From the NCBI RefSeq assembly GCF_036237315.1, contig NZ_CP108356.1, forward strand, positions 5,585,501 through 5,649,500: a stretch of DNA of 64,000 bases, given 5' to 3'. Of the stretch, positions 1-8,453 are shown piece after piece (position 1 is the stretch's first letter; each line of letters starts with the position of its first letter). The notes beneath the pieces were generated by a model that did no database searches, had not been told where the DNA came from, and saw nothing but the letters and a program-made list of their open reading frames with translations. A program made the position numbers and the translations under genes. Source of the stretch: Streptomyces sp. NBC_01351 (GTDB lineage: Bacteria > Actinomycetota > Actinomycetes > Streptomycetales > Streptomycetaceae).

Positions 1-334
1 AGCCGGCCCAGCGCCCCAGCGCCTTCTCCGCGTACACCGAGAACGAGCCCGAGGCGGGCATCGCCGCAGACATCTCGCCCAGCGCCCGCATCACCAGCAT
101 CGCGAGGACGCCCGCGAGCAGGTACGAGCAGATGATCGCGGGACCGGCGATGCCGATGCCGGCCCCGGAACCCACGAAGAGCCCGGCGCCGATCACGCCG
201 CCGAGGCCCAGCATCGTCAGATGGCGCTGCTTGAGGCTGTGGCTGAGGGGTTCCGGGGGCAGCTCGGAGCTCGGGGAAGAGGAAGAAGAGGAAGGGGGAG
301 GGGGTGGGGGGACTTCGGACAGGCGCTCGCGCAT
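1..334 (-). CDS. APC-family amino acid permease, N-terminal part only
   Basis: This is the first 111 codons of a cytoplasmic-membrane amino acid transporter; the rest lies beyond the window start. The start is the ATG whose first base is 334. A short Pro/Ser/Glu-rich tail is followed by a segment containing HLTMLGLGGVIGAGLFVGSG, the glycine-rich first helix that binds the substrate backbone in APC transporters. A second helix follows, then the GEMSAAMPASGSFSVYAEKALGRWAG region. The same signature occurs in the complete permease at 1315-2754, so the two are paralogues on the same strand with bioY between them. The substrate cannot be told from this part. The family call is secure and the start is likely. 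Confidence 0.85.
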   Translation of the reverse strand, partial: MRERLSEVPPPPPPSSSSSSPSSELPPEPLSHSLKQRHLTMLGLGGVIGAGLFVGSGAGIGIAGPAIICSYLLAGVLAMLVMRALGEMSAAMPASGSFSVYAEKALGRWAG

Positions 335-623
335 GAGGGGTGCTCGTACTCTCGTTGGGCCCGGCGGCGGTGGGGGCTCCGCATCGGGATTGGCGGGACC
401 CTACAGTCTCCCCGAGCGGAAGCGTCCCGTGCAAAACGGACGTGCCGACAGATCTCCCCAGTGACGCGTATCACGCCAACGAGAGTGTGGATCGCGATCT
501 TTGTGCGATCTCGACGAAACCGGCCGGTACGGCTTTGTGTCCGGCGGCGGTGGGGCCGGGCCCGGCCGCGGACTAGCGTCGGTGATCGTCCCGCCCCCAC
601 CCCTCACCCTTTGGGAGCCCCCG

Positions 624-1208
624 ATGAGCACCGCCTCCGTCTCCTTCCGGCCCGGCGCCGTCCTCGCCGACCTGCTGCCCGCGAGCCGCGTCCGCGACAT
701 CGCGCTCGTCGTCAGCGGAGCCGCGCTCACCGGTCTGGCCGCGCAGATCGCCGTGCCCGTCCCCGGCTCCCCGGTCCCGGTCACCGGCCAGACCTTCGCC
801 GCGCTGCTCGTCGGCACCGCCTTCGGCGCCCGCCGCGGCTTCCTGTCCCTCGCCCTGTACGCCCTCGTCGGGATGGCCGGCGTGCCGTGGTTCGCGGGCG
901 GCACCTCCGGGGCGGGCGGCGCCTCGTTCGGCTACGTGCTCGGCATGCTGCTGGCCGCGACCCTCGTCGGCGCCCTCGCGCGGCGCGGCGCCGACCGCTC
1001 GGTCCTGCGTACGGCGGGCACGATGGTGCTGGGCTCCGCGGTGATCTACGCGGTGGGCGTGCCGTACCTGATGGCCGCCACCGGCATGTCCCTGGGCGCG
1101 GCCGTCGCGGCGGGCCTGACCCCGTTCCTGATCGGCGACGTGCTCAAGGCGGCCCTCGCGATGGGTGCCCTGCCGGCCGCCTGGAAGCTGGCGGGCCGCC
1201 GCGGCTGA
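624..1208 (+). CDS. bioY: BioY-family biotin transporter substrate-binding subunit
   Basis: A 194-residue integral membrane protein of the BioY family, the biotin-binding S component of ECF-type vitamin transporters. The PVPGSPVPVTGQTFAALLVG segment near residues 46-65 is the family hallmark, followed by GARRGFLSLALYALVGMAGVP and GGASFGYVLGMLLAA. About six hydrophobic segments fill the length, which is usual for BioY. The ATG at 624 directly precedes the conserved region; an in-frame GTG at 501 would add an unconserved tail. No bioM or bioN ATPase or transmembrane gene is adjacent, so it works either with a shared ECF module encoded elsewhere or alone. A perfect 20-bp hairpin separates it from the convergent permease gene. 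Confidence 0.93.
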   Translation: MSTASVSFRPGAVLADLLPASRVRDIALVVSGAALTGLAAQIAVPVPGSPVPVTGQTFAALLVGTAFGARRGFLSLALYALVGMAGVPWFAGGTSGAGGASFGYVLGMLLAATLVGALARRGADRSVLRTAGTMVLGSAVIYAVGVPYLMAATGMSLGAAVAAGLTPFLIGDVLKAALAMGALPAAWKLAGRRG

Positions 1209-1237
1209 GCCCGTACGTCCCCGTACGTCCCCGAACA

Positions 1238-1281
1238 CGCCGGAGCCCGGCCCGCCTCTTCAGGCGGGCCGGGCTCCGGCG
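1238..1281. terminator. Bidirectional terminator between bioY and the permease
   Basis: Perfect 20-bp GC-rich inverted repeat (arms 1238-1257 and 1262-1281) with a CTTC loop, placed 29 bp after the bioY stop and 33 bp after the convergent permease stop. It has no U tract, as is usual in streptomycetes, and should act on both strands. Confidence 0.85.
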
Positions 1282-1314
1282 TTCGTACGCGATCAGCAGT
1301 CAGCAGTCAGGGGG

Positions 1315-2754
1315 TCAGCCCTGCAGCGCGGCGGCGCGCTTGCGGCGGAGGTCCAGCACCACGCCGACGAGCACGACCAGGCCGGCGACCAGCGTGGACA
1401 GGGTGACCACCTCGCGGTTGGCGTCGTCCACGAACATGTAGCCGATCACGAACATGATCAGTGCCGCGGTGGCCCAGGTCAGCCACGGGAAGAGCCACAT
1501 CTTCACGGTCAGCTTCTCCGGGGACTCGCGGACCAGGATCCCGCGCATCCTCAGCTGGGTGAAGCAGATCACCAGCCAGACGAAGAGCGCGATGGCGCCC
1601 GAGGAGTTCAGCAGGAAGTTGAAGACCGTGTCCTTGAAGGCGTAGTTGAAGTAGACGGCGACGAAGCCGAAGACCGTGGAGCCCAGGATCGCGGCGACCG
1701 GAACGCCCCGGGAGTTGACCTTGGCGAACGCCTTGGGGGCGTCACCGCGCTCACCGAGCGAGAAGGCCATGCGGGAGGCGGTGTAGAGGCCCGAGTTCAG
1801 GCAGGACAGCACGGCGGTCAGGACGATGACCTCCATGATCGTGCCGGCGTGCGCGATGCCGATCGAGTCCAGGGCGGCGACGTACGAGCCCTTCTCGGTG
1901 ATCGACTTGTCGTTCCAGGGGAGCAGCGTCAACACGATGAAGATCGAGCCGAGGTAGAAGACGCCGATCCGCCAGATGACGGAGTTGGTGGCCTGGGTGA
2001 CCGCCTTGCGGGGGTTCTCCGACTCGCCGGCGGCGAGGGTGACGATCTCGCTGCCCATGAAGGAGAAGACGACCATCAGGACGCCGGTGAGGACCGCGCC
2101 GTAGCCGTTGGGGAAGAAGCCGCCCGCGTCGGTCAGGTGGGCGAAGCCCGCACCCGGGTTGTCGGAGCCCGGCAGCACGCCGAAGACGGCCAGCATGCCG
2201 ATGACCACGAAGGCGCCGATGGCGACGACCTTGATGCCCGCGAACCAGAACTCGAACTCGCCGTAGGAGGCGACGGAGCCGAGGTTGGTGACGGTCAGGA
2301 CCGCCATCACGATCAGCGCCCAGGCCCACTGCGGGACGGCCGGGATCCAGTTCTCCAGGATGGCGGCGCCGGCGGTGGCCTCCACCGCGAGGACGACGAC
2401 CCAGAAGAACCAGTACAGCCAGCCGATGGAGAAGCCGGCCCAGCGGCCGAGCGCGCGGTCGGCGTAGGCGGAGAAGGAACCGGAGTTCGGGCTGGCGGCT
2501 GCCATCTCGCCCAGCATGCGCATCACGAAGACGACCATCGCGCCGACGAGCGCGTAGGAGATCAGGATGGCGGGGCCGGCCTTGGCGATACCGCCGCCGG
2601 AGCCGACGAAGAGTCCGGCACCGATGACACCGCCGATGGCGATCATGGACAGGTGGCGGTTCTTGAGACCGGCCTTCAGGCCGTCGGAGGGCTGACCGTC
2701 ACCGGGGGTTCCGGTGGGGTTGCCTTCCTTCTGAAGGGTCGTGGTGGAGCTCAT
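1315..2754 (-). CDS. APC-family amino acid permease, GABA permease-like
   Basis: A complete 479-residue transporter with about twelve hydrophobic segments, the usual size for the amino acid-polyamine-organocation family. Visible hallmarks are IGGVIGAGLFVGSG in helix 1, GEMAAASPNSGSFSAYA before helix 3 and FSFMGSEIVTLAAGE in the middle, together with ENPRKAVTQATNSVIWRI. The best match in memory is the GabP/AnsP-like proton-coupled group, but the substrate is inferred only loosely. The ATG at 2754 is preceded by AAGGA at a good distance, so it is preferred over the in-frame ATG at 2793. It faces bioY convergently and rpiB divergently. The partial permease at 1-334 is a paralogue. Confidence 0.9.
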   Translation of the reverse strand: MSSTTTLQKEGNPTGTPGDGQPSDGLKAGLKNRHLSMIAIGGVIGAGLFVGSGGGIAKAGPAILISYALVGAMVVFVMRMLGEMAAASPNSGSFSAYADRALGRWAGFSIGWLYWFFWVVVLAVEATAGAAILENWIPAVPQWAWALIVMAVLTVTNLGSVASYGEFEFWFAGIKVVAIGAFVVIGMLAVFGVLPGSDNPGAGFAHLTDAGGFFPNGYGAVLTGVLMVVFSFMGSEIVTLAAGESENPRKAVTQATNSVIWRIGVFYLGSIFIVLTLLPWNDKSITEKGSYVAALDSIGIAHAGTIMEVIVLTAVLSCLNSGLYTASRMAFSLGERGDAPKAFAKVNSRGVPVAAILGSTVFGFVAVYFNYAFKDTVFNFLLNSSGAIALFVWLVICFTQLRMRGILVRESPEKLTVKMWLFPWLTWATAALIMFVIGYMFVDDANREVVTLSTLVAGLVVLVGVVLDLRRKRAAALQG

Positions 2755-2934
2755 GCACGGATCCTTAGGTTCTCGGGTTGCGAGCCCCGGCATTCAAACC
2801 TGAGATGAACGCAGGGCGGAAGACCCCAATCCGGATCGTTGCGTGAGGGCGAACGTCCCGGACCTTGGTCCCGCCCTGTCCCATCTGCGTTCTTTGGGTT
2901 TACTTGAGCTTTAGAAGTGACTTACGCGACACTC

Positions 2935-2953
2935 CCCCTGCCTTCGGCGGGGG
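2935..2953. repeat. Small intergenic hairpin with TTC loop
   Basis: An 8-bp stem with one G-T pair and a TTC loop lies in the divergent gap between the permease and rpiB. From general knowledge, this CCCCTGCC-TTC-GGCGGGG type of hairpin recurs between streptomycete genes. Its role here is unknown; it could fold in the rpiB leader. Confidence 0.4.
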
Positions 2954-2999
2954 ACCCCCAGCCGCGAGTCGCCGGGCCCGCTCGTGCCACACTCGTCCC

Positions 3000-3485
3000 A
3001 TGCGCGTGTACCTCGGATCCGACCATGCCGGCTTTGAGCTCAAGAACCACCTGGTGGACTGGCTCAAGAACAACGGCCACGAGCCCGTCGACTGTGGGCC
3101 CCACATCTACGACGCGGTGGACGACTACCCGCCGTTCTGCCTGCGCGCCGCGGAGAAGACCGCCGCGGACGCCGACAGCCTCGGCGTCGTGATCGGCGGC
3201 TCCGGCAACGGCGAGCAGATCGCCGCGAACAAGGTCAAGGGCGTCCGCGCCATCCTGGCCTGGAGCGTCCAGACCGCCCAGCTGGGCCGTGAGCACAACA
3301 ACGCCAACGTGATCTCCGTCGGCGGCCGGATGCACACCCAGGACGAGGCCGTCAGCTTCATCGAGGCCTTCCTGGCGACCCCGTACTCCGACGAGGAGCG
3401 CCACACGCGCCGCATCGACATGCTCTCGGAGTACGAGCAGACCGGCGAGCTGCCCCCCATCCCGGCGCACCACCCGCAGGGCTGA
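3000..3485 (+). CDS. rpiB: Ribose-5-phosphate isomerase B
   Basis: A 161-residue sugar-phosphate isomerase of the RpiB/LacAB family that interconverts ribose 5-phosphate and ribulose 5-phosphate in the pentose phosphate pathway. The N terminus MRVYLGSDHAGFELK carries the SDHAG substrate-binding motif. The GGSGNGEQIAANKVKGVRA segment carries a glutamate at about residue 72, where enterobacterial RpiB has its catalytic cysteine; the actinobacterial (Mycobacterium tuberculosis) enzyme uses a glutamate. HNNANVISVGGR is the second conserved block. The ATG at 3000 starts directly at the conserved N terminus; an in-frame start at 2865 would add an unconserved leader. The gene ends in a strong intrinsic terminator. 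A variant used for another C4 or C5 sugar cannot be excluded. Confidence 0.93.
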   Translation: MRVYLGSDHAGFELKNHLVDWLKNNGHEPVDCGPHIYDAVDDYPPFCLRAAEKTAADADSLGVVIGGSGNGEQIAANKVKGVRAILAWSVQTAQLGREHNNANVISVGGRMHTQDEAVSFIEAFLATPYSDEERHTRRIDMLSEYEQTGELPPIPAHHPQG

Positions 3486-3493
3486 TTCCGCTT

Positions 3494-3537
3494 CCGGTCG
3501 TGCCGCCCTCCGGGGCGGCGCGGCCGGTTTTTCTTTT
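3494..3537 (+). terminator. Intrinsic terminator of rpiB with U tract
   Basis: A 15-bp stem with two G-U pairs (arms 3494-3508 and 3513-3527, TCCG loop) is followed at once by TTTTTCTTTT. A true U tract is unusual in this GC-rich chromosome, so termination should be efficient. The next gene starts 38 bp later. Confidence 0.88.
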
Positions 3538-3575
3538 CCCGCTTGTCTTCTTCCCGCCATCCCAGGAGCGTCGCC

Positions 3576-4382
3576 GTGCCCGAGGGGCATACGATCCACC
3601 GCCTCGCCCAGGACCACGCCGCGCGGTTCGCCGCACGCCCGGTCCGGGTCAGCAGCCCGCAGGGCCGCTTCGCCGAGAGCGCCGCGCTGCTCGACGGGCG
3701 CGAGCTCGAAAGCGCCGAGGCGCACGGCAAGCACCTCTTCCTGGAGCTCGGCGACGCCTGGATCCACATCCACCTCGGCCTCTTCGGCAAGCTCGGCTTC
3801 GGACCCGCCCCGGCGCCGCCCGCCACCGACACGGTCCGGCTGCGCCTGGTCAACGAGGCGCACTACGCCGACCTGCGCGGCCCCACCGCCTGCGAGCTGA
3901 TCGACGAGGGCGAGAAGCAGGCGATACACGAACGGCTCGGCCCGGACCCGCTGCGCCCGGCCGACGACCCCGACCGCGCGTGGACCCGTATCTCCCGCTC
4001 CCGCACCACCGTCGCCGCGCTGCTCATGGACCAGAAGGTGGTCGCGGGCGTCGGCAACGTCTACCGCGCCGAGGTCCTCTTCCGGCACGGCATCGACCCG
4101 TACCGGCTCGGCAAGGACCTCACCCGCGCCGAATGGGACGCCATGTGGGCGGACCTGGCCGACCTGATGCGCGAGGGCGTGCGCAACAACCGCATCGACA
4201 CCGTCCGCGACGAACACCTGCCCGAGGCCATGGGCCGCCCGCCGCGGGTGGACGACCACGGCGGCGAGGTGTACGTCTACCGGAGGGCGAACATGCCCTG
4301 CCACATCTGCGGGGGCGAGATCCGCACCGCCGATCTCGCCGCCCGCAACCTCTTCTGGTGCCCGGCCTGCCAACAGCACTAG
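3576..4382 (+). CDS. Fpg/Nei-family DNA glycosylase-AP lyase
   Basis: A 268-residue base-excision repair enzyme that removes oxidised bases and nicks the abasic site. The GTG at 3576 gives the N terminus MPEGHTIHRLAQ. After loss of Met, Pro2 is the nucleophile and Glu3 the catalytic acid. An AGGAG lies 7 bp upstream of this GTG and supports it over the upstream in-frame ATG. A helix-two-turn-helix region contains QKVVAGVGNVYRAEVLF. The C terminus has a zinc finger of the form C-x2-C-x16-C-x2-C, in CHICGG and CPACQQH. The PEGHTIHR start resembles the actinobacterial Nei2/endonuclease VIII group more than classical MutM. It is convergent with the acetyltransferase gene. Confidence 0.92.
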   Translation: MPEGHTIHRLAQDHAARFAARPVRVSSPQGRFAESAALLDGRELESAEAHGKHLFLELGDAWIHIHLGLFGKLGFGPAPAPPATDTVRLRLVNEAHYADLRGPTACELIDEGEKQAIHERLGPDPLRPADDPDRAWTRISRSRTTVAALLMDQKVVAGVGNVYRAEVLFRHGIDPYRLGKDLTRAEWDAMWADLADLMREGVRNNRIDTVRDEHLPEAMGRPPRVDDHGGEVYVYRRANMPCHICGGEIRTADLAARNLFWCPACQQH

Positions 4383-4420
4383 CCGCGCGTGACGGGGCGG
4401 CCGGGGCTGAATTCAGCCTC

Positions 4421-4503
4421 GCCGGCGTTTGAGGCGCGGGGGTCCGGGGCTCGCCCCGGGGAACGCTGGAAGGGCGGGGCGGGGAGCAGCTCCGCGCAGC
4501 GGC
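4421..4503. repeat. Dispersed intergenic element, copy A
   Basis: Sits between the convergent nei and eis-like stops. It begins GCCGGCGTTTGAG, contains a small perfect hairpin with GGGGC/GCCCC arms, and ends in GAACGCTGGAAGGGCGGGGC then TCCGCGCAGCGGC. The same modules in the same order recur at 56880-57013. This type of element is common at streptomycete gene ends. Confidence 0.75.
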
Positions 4504-4524
4504 ACCGCACCTGCCCGCACCGGC

Positions 4525-5760
4525 TCAGAAGCCGTGCGGGAGCCACGGGGAGACATCCCCGGCGAAGGCGCGGGAGGCCTCCGACAGGGCGCCGGGGCGC
4601 AGCTCGCGGACCCGGCCGGCGGCCGCCAGTGAGGTCAGGGTGATGCCGCCCAGATAGGCCGAGCCCAGTTCCCGGACCGAGAGTTCCAGCTCGGGGGGCG
4701 CCTCGGTCCGCGTGCACACGGCGGTCCCCTCGGCGTCGGCGGCCAGTCGCCAGCGGCCCGCGTTCCACGGACAGAACGCGTCCTCGACCTCCACGACCAC
4801 GTCCAGCGGAGCCCCGTACGTCCGTGCTTCGAGCGCCGCCGGCAGGTCCACCAGCCGTACGTGCAGCGAGTCCCGCATCCGGGCCTGCGACCGCCGGACA
4901 TCGCTGAGCAGGTGCAGCACCGGATCGTCCACCGGCCGCCGGTGGGCCCGTACCGTCCAGGTCAGGTCGATCCCGAACAGGTAGCGCCACAGCGCCGCGT
5001 ACGCCGCCGGGTCGAGCGCGTCGAGGTCGGCCACCTCGACCTTGCCGTCCGAACCCTTCAGGTCCCAGTCCGGCTTCACCCGGTAGCGGGCGTACCCGAC
5101 GACCTCGCCGCCCGCGCCCTCGGCGACCACGCACTTGAGCGGCGACCCGCTGCCGCGCGTTCCGGGCGGGTCCAGCAGCGCCAGCTGCTCCCAGCCCGGC
5201 TGCCGGGCCGGCATGCCCGGCCGGCCGGCGACCAGTCGCGCGTAGACCCGCTCGCAGTCGGCCAGCACCTCCTCCGGATCGGCCAGGCGCAGCGTGACCT
5301 CGTCGGTCCCGGGCGGCACGGAAAGGCGTACGCGGGTCGTGTCGATGTCCACGGCGAGGCCGTACGTCGCCGTGCCGTACCCGAAACGCCCGTAGATCGC
5401 CGGATCCGAGGCCGTCAGCACGGCGAGCGGCTCGCCACCCGCCCGGACGTCGTCCAATTGGCGACGCATGAGAGAGGTCAGGATCCCGCGGCGGCGGTGG
5501 GTGGGGGAGACCCCCACCATCGTGACACCCGCCGCCGGGACGAGCGTGCCGCCGGGAACGGAGAGGCGGAAGCTGAAGGCCCCGGCCGAGGCGACGCAGG
5601 CCGCGCCGTCCCAGACGCCCAGCGAGCGCTCCGTCTCCGTCAACTGCCGGTAGAGCTTGCGCTCCTCGGGGGATTCGGGCACCCCACCGAACGCCAGTTC
5701 CAGCTGGTCGTACCAGACATCCCACTCATCGGCCTGCAATACGCGCGTCTCAAGTGCCAT
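4525..5760 (-). CDS. Eis-type GNAT N-acetyltransferase
   Basis: A 411-residue acetyl-CoA-dependent acetyltransferase resembling the Eis family (tandem GNAT folds plus a sterol-carrier-like C-terminal domain), which in mycobacteria acetylates aminoglycosides and protein amines. The acetyl-CoA loop is visible near residues 80-95 as VTMVGVSPTHRRRGILTSLM. The protein ends in PWLPHGF; in Eis the C-terminal Phe carboxylate completes the active site, and it is present here. Length matches the family. The natural substrate is not known. It starts at the ATG at 5760 and is divergent from the phosphatase gene. Confidence 0.88.
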   Translation of the reverse strand: MALETRVLQADEWDVWYDQLELAFGGVPESPEERKLYRQLTETERSLGVWDGAACVASAGAFSFRLSVPGGTLVPAAGVTMVGVSPTHRRRGILTSLMRRQLDDVRAGGEPLAVLTASDPAIYGRFGYGTATYGLAVDIDTTRVRLSVPPGTDEVTLRLADPEEVLADCERVYARLVAGRPGMPARQPGWEQLALLDPPGTRGSGSPLKCVVAEGAGGEVVGYARYRVKPDWDLKGSDGKVEVADLDALDPAAYAALWRYLFGIDLTWTVRAHRRPVDDPVLHLLSDVRRSQARMRDSLHVRLVDLPAALEARTYGAPLDVVVEVEDAFCPWNAGRWRLAADAEGTAVCTRTEAPPELELSVRELGSAYLGGITLTSLAAAGRVRELRPGALSEASRAFAGDVSPWLPHGF

Positions 5761-5877
5761 ATGGCCATCCCTAGCAGGGCATTACAGCTCAGTCGACATG
5801 TTTTCGAGCGTCGAAGGACCTTTGGAGCGGGGGTACCCCTGCGCGCCCACAGCCGGGATGGATAGGGTCCCGAAGCA

Positions 5878-7020
5878 ATGGCCCGAGCACGCGTGGAGAC
5901 GCTCATGGCCCGGGCGCGCATGGTGTCGCACCGGGCGCGCACCGCCCTGCGCAAATCCGCCGTCGACTACTTCCGCGGCGACGCCTCCGACTGGCTCGCC
6001 TTCGGCGGGCTGCTGCTCACCATCCCCGCGATCGCCTGCGGCACGATCATGCTGCCCGTCTGGTTCTCGCCCTCCGCCCTCGTCCTGCCGATCGTCGCCG
6101 GCGGCCTGCTCCTGCGCCCCGCGAGCCTCCTCGGCCTCTACGCCGCCTCCGCCGCGGCCCTGATCGTCGAGGCCCTCGTCCTGGGCCCGTACACCCAGGG
6201 CCCGGCGCGGGTCACCCCCGGCACCGTCCTGGTCGTCGCCGCCTGCGGCTTCTTCGGCCTGGTCATCGCCCAGTTCCGCAGCCGCGTCGGCGTGCCGTGG
6301 CGGCGCGGCGGCACCATGCTCTTCGACCTGCGCGAACGGATCCGGGTCCAGAGCAAGCTGCCCGCGCTGCCGCGCGGCTGGCACCGGGAGATGGCGCTGC
6401 GACCGGCCGGCGGCCAGTCCTTCTCCGGCGACTTCGTCGTCGCCGCCCGCACCAACGGCGGCCGCACCCTGGAGATCGTCCTGACCGACGTCTCCGGCAA
6501 GGGCATGGAGGCCGGCTCCCGCGCGCTGCTCCTCTCGGGCGCCTTCGGCGGCCTGCTCGGGGCCCTCCCCCCGCACGGCTTCCTCCCCGCCGCCAACGGC
6601 TACCTGCTGCGCCAGGACTGGGACGAGGGCTTCGCCACCTCCATCCACCTCGTCCTGGACCTGGAGACCGGCGACTACGAACTCCTCTCCGCCGGCCACC
6701 TCCCCGCCCTCCAGCTCTCCGCCGGCACCGGCCGCTGGCAGGAGAAGACCGGCGAGGGCCCCCTCCTCGGCGTCTACGACGGCGCGGAATTCACCCCCGC
6801 CCGCGGCAACCTGCGCCGGGGCGACGTCCTGATGCTCTTCACGGACGGCCTCGTCGAAACGGCCGACCGCGAGATCAGCGAGGGCATCGACCGCCTCACG
6901 GGCGAGGCCGACCGTTACGTCGCCTCCGGCTGGGACGGGGCGGCGTGGCACCTGATCGAAAAGGTGGCCAAGGACGTCAACGACGACCGCGCCCTCCTCC
7001 TCATCCGCCGTTCCCCCTAA
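5878..7020 (+). CDS. Membrane PP2C-type (SpoIIE domain) serine phosphatase
   Basis: A 380-residue protein with an N-terminal membrane module of about three or four hydrophobic segments (residues 40-140) followed by a cytoplasmic SpoIIE/RsbU-type PP2C domain (about 165-378). The metal-binding motifs can be read in order: FSGDFVVAA, LTDVSGKGMEAG, LSAGHLPALQL, FTDGLVET and the C-terminal NDDRALLLI. Such phosphatases dephosphorylate anti-sigma-factor antagonists in partner-switching pathways. No antagonist or anti-sigma gene is adjacent, so the target is unknown. No PAS or GAF sensor is seen; signal input is probably through the membrane part. The start could also be the in-frame ATG at 5905. Confidence 0.9.
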   Translation: MARARVETLMARARMVSHRARTALRKSAVDYFRGDASDWLAFGGLLLTIPAIACGTIMLPVWFSPSALVLPIVAGGLLLRPASLLGLYAASAAALIVEALVLGPYTQGPARVTPGTVLVVAACGFFGLVIAQFRSRVGVPWRRGGTMLFDLRERIRVQSKLPALPRGWHREMALRPAGGQSFSGDFVVAARTNGGRTLEIVLTDVSGKGMEAGSRALLLSGAFGGLLGALPPHGFLPAANGYLLRQDWDEGFATSIHLVLDLETGDYELLSAGHLPALQLSAGTGRWQEKTGEGPLLGVYDGAEFTPARGNLRRGDVLMLFTDGLVETADREISEGIDRLTGEADRYVASGWDGAAWHLIEKVAKDVNDDRALLLIRRSP

Positions 7021-7050
7021 TCCGGCACCGGCCGCCCCGGCCGGGGCCGG

Positions 7051-7317
7051 GCCATGTGCCGGGGTGCCCCCGCAGGCCCGTAGGGGGCCGGGTGTACGTC
7101 GGGGCGTCCCCGCACGCTCGGACGGGCCGGCCATGCGCCAGGCCGCTACCCGCCGGCTCGGACGAGGCCGGGCGTGCGTCGAGGCGTCCCCGCCGGCTCG
7201 GACGGGGTCGGGTGTGTGTCGAGGCGTCCCCGTAGGCCCGGACGGGGTCGGGTGTGTGCCGGGGTGCCCCCGCAGGCCCGGACGGGGTCGGGTGTGTGGC
7301 GGGGCGTCCCCGCAGGG
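7051..7317. repeat. 40-bp tandem array, left (about 6.7 units)
   Basis: Units begin at 7051, 7091, 7131, 7171, 7211, 7251 and 7291 (last one partial). Each is about GGTGTGTG-C-GGGGCGTCCCC plus GCAGGCCCGGACGGGGTCG. The units toward 7317 are most alike; the 7131 unit is the most diverged. There are no unique spacers. The unit recurs inverted at 8610-8729. Confidence 0.9.
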
Positions 7318-7409
7318 CGTCGAACGCACCCCCTCGGCCCACCGACCCCTGGCACCGTTCGACGCCCGAGGAGACGCCCCGGCGCGCGCCCGGCCACGGC
7401 CGGGCCGGC
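7309..7409 (+). repeat. Inverted repeat flanking the ABC ATPase gene, left arm
   Basis: This segment is the reverse complement of 8515-8617. The only difference seen is in one homopolymer run (five C here, seven G in the other arm). Similarity continues outward through the inverted 40-bp arrays, so the total inverted repeat exceeds 200 bp. The enclosed segment 7410-8514 holds a single gene. Confidence 0.92.
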
Positions 7410-7583
7410 CGCCCCCGACCCCGCCCCGGCTGATCCCGCCCGCCCCATCCCGCCTCACCCCAGCCCGGGGTGGGGTTTGCCCCACCCCCGGTCCGCCGGG
7501 TCGCGCCATGGTCGGGGCCGCACGGTGATCCGTAGCGTCGGAGGCGCAGGCAGGACGGCACCCGGCAGGGAAGGCGGCACGAC
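7410..7583 (+). other. Leader of the ABC ATPase gene with GC hairpin
   Basis: Non-coding. It holds a 9-bp hairpin (GGGGTGGGG at 7467-7475 with CCCCACCCC at 7480-7488, TTTG loop) and a possible TAGCGT -10 element near 7532. No clear -35 is seen. The hairpin could stop transcription coming from the left array. Confidence 0.45.
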
Positions 7584-8453
7584 ATGGGGCTCCGACGGAG
7601 CAAGCGGCAGCGGCAACAGGAGCAGCGGAACGACGGCCCGCCGCAGCCGAGCGTCGCGCACGACGCGCACGACGCGTCCAACGCGTCCAACGCGTCCGAC
7701 GACACCGCCGCCGTAGAGCTGCGCGGCGTCCGCCGTGAATACGGGCGCGGCGCCACCACCGTGCACGCGCTGCGCGGGATCGACCTCCGCCTGCCGCGCG
7801 GCAGCTTCACCGCCGTGATGGGCCCCTCCGGCTCGGGGAAGTCCACCTTCCTCCAGTGCGCCGCCGGACTCGACCTCCCCACCGCGGGCTCCGTCCGCCT
7901 CGGCGGCACCGAGATCACCGGCATGGACGAGAACGAGCTCACCGAGCTCCGCCGCAGCCGCCTGGGCTTCGTCTTCCAGGCCTTCAACCTGCTGCCCTCC
8001 CTCACCGTCGAGCAGAACGTCCTGCTCCCGATGCGGCTCGCCGGCGGCCGCCAGGACCGCGCCCGGGCCGCCGATCTCCTGGCACGCGTCGGCCTGGAGG
8101 GCAAGGGCCGACGCCGCCCCGCCGAGCTCTCCGGCGGTCAGCAGCAGCGCGTCGCCATCGCCCGGGCCCTGGTCACCCGCCCCGACGTGGTCTTCGCCGA
8201 CGAGCCCACGGGCGCGCTGGACACCACCACCGCGGCCGAAGTCCTGGGCCTGCTGCGGTCCGCCGTCGACTCCCTCGGAGCCACGATCGTCATGGTCACC
8301 CACGACCCGGCCGCCGCCACCCACGCCGACCAGGTCCTCTTCCTCGCCGACGGCCTGATCGCCGACCGCCTCCCGCGCAGCCCGGCCACGACGATCGCCG
8401 CCCGCATGACCACCCTCACGGCCCCGTCCTACGCGGCCACGGCCGCGGCGTAG
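7584..8453 (+). CDS. MacB/LolD-like ABC transporter ATPase, orphan
   Basis: A 289-residue ATP-binding subunit of the class that normally pairs with FtsX/MacB-type permeases. Motifs in order: Walker [10 protein letters not shown] at about 80-88, Q-loop [18 protein letters not shown], signature LSGGQQQR, Walker [13 protein letters not shown] and H-loop VTHD. All key residues are present. The first 40 residues are a charged Gln/Arg tail and an Asp/Ala/Ser/Asn stretch encoded by a 9-bp repeat. These ATPases are usually followed directly by the permease gene. Here the coding strand runs instead into an inverted repeat, and no permease is in the window. The partner may be elsewhere or lost. Confidence 0.92.
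   Translation: MGLRRSKRQRQQEQRNDGPPQPSVAHDAHDASNASNASDDTAAVELRGVRREYGRGATTVHALRGIDLRLPRGSFTAVMGPSGSGKSTFLQCAAGLDLPTAGSVRLGGTEITGMDENELTELRRSRLGFVFQAFNLLPSLTVEQNVLLPMRLAGGRQDRARAADLLARVGLEGKGRRRPAELSGGQQQRVAIARALVTRPDVVFADEPTGALDTTTAAEVLGLLRSAVDSLGATIVMVTHDPAAATHADQVLFLADGLIADRLPRSPATTIAARMTTLTAPSYAATAAA
7672..7698 (+). repeat. Three 9-bp coding repeats
   Basis: Three adjacent copies of ACGCGTCCR inside the ABC ATPase gene encode its SNASNASDD stretch. The array stays in frame if copy number changes. Confidence 0.8.

Noticed and set aside
30..334. Reading the first permease as a pseudogene because it is incomplete
   Set aside because: The frame is open to the window edge, so it is cut by the window rather than broken.
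335..623. Possible biotin riboswitch or repressor box upstream of bioY
   Set aside because: No known riboswitch fold or recognisable BirA/BioQ-type palindrome could be seen; only a GATCGC repeat around 490-520.
1165..2808. A 547-codon plus-strand frame opposite the permease
   Set aside because: Gly/Asp/Glu-rich translation antisense to a clear transporter; crosses a terminator.
7051..7317. Possible CRISPR array
   Set aside because: The period is 40 bp with the whole period repeated; there are no unique spacers, no palindromic repeat core and no cas genes.
7064..7528. Possible small proteins within the left 40-bp array
   Set aside because: Frames translate to repeating GVP/RTG-type low complexity determined by the repeats, without ribosome-binding sites.
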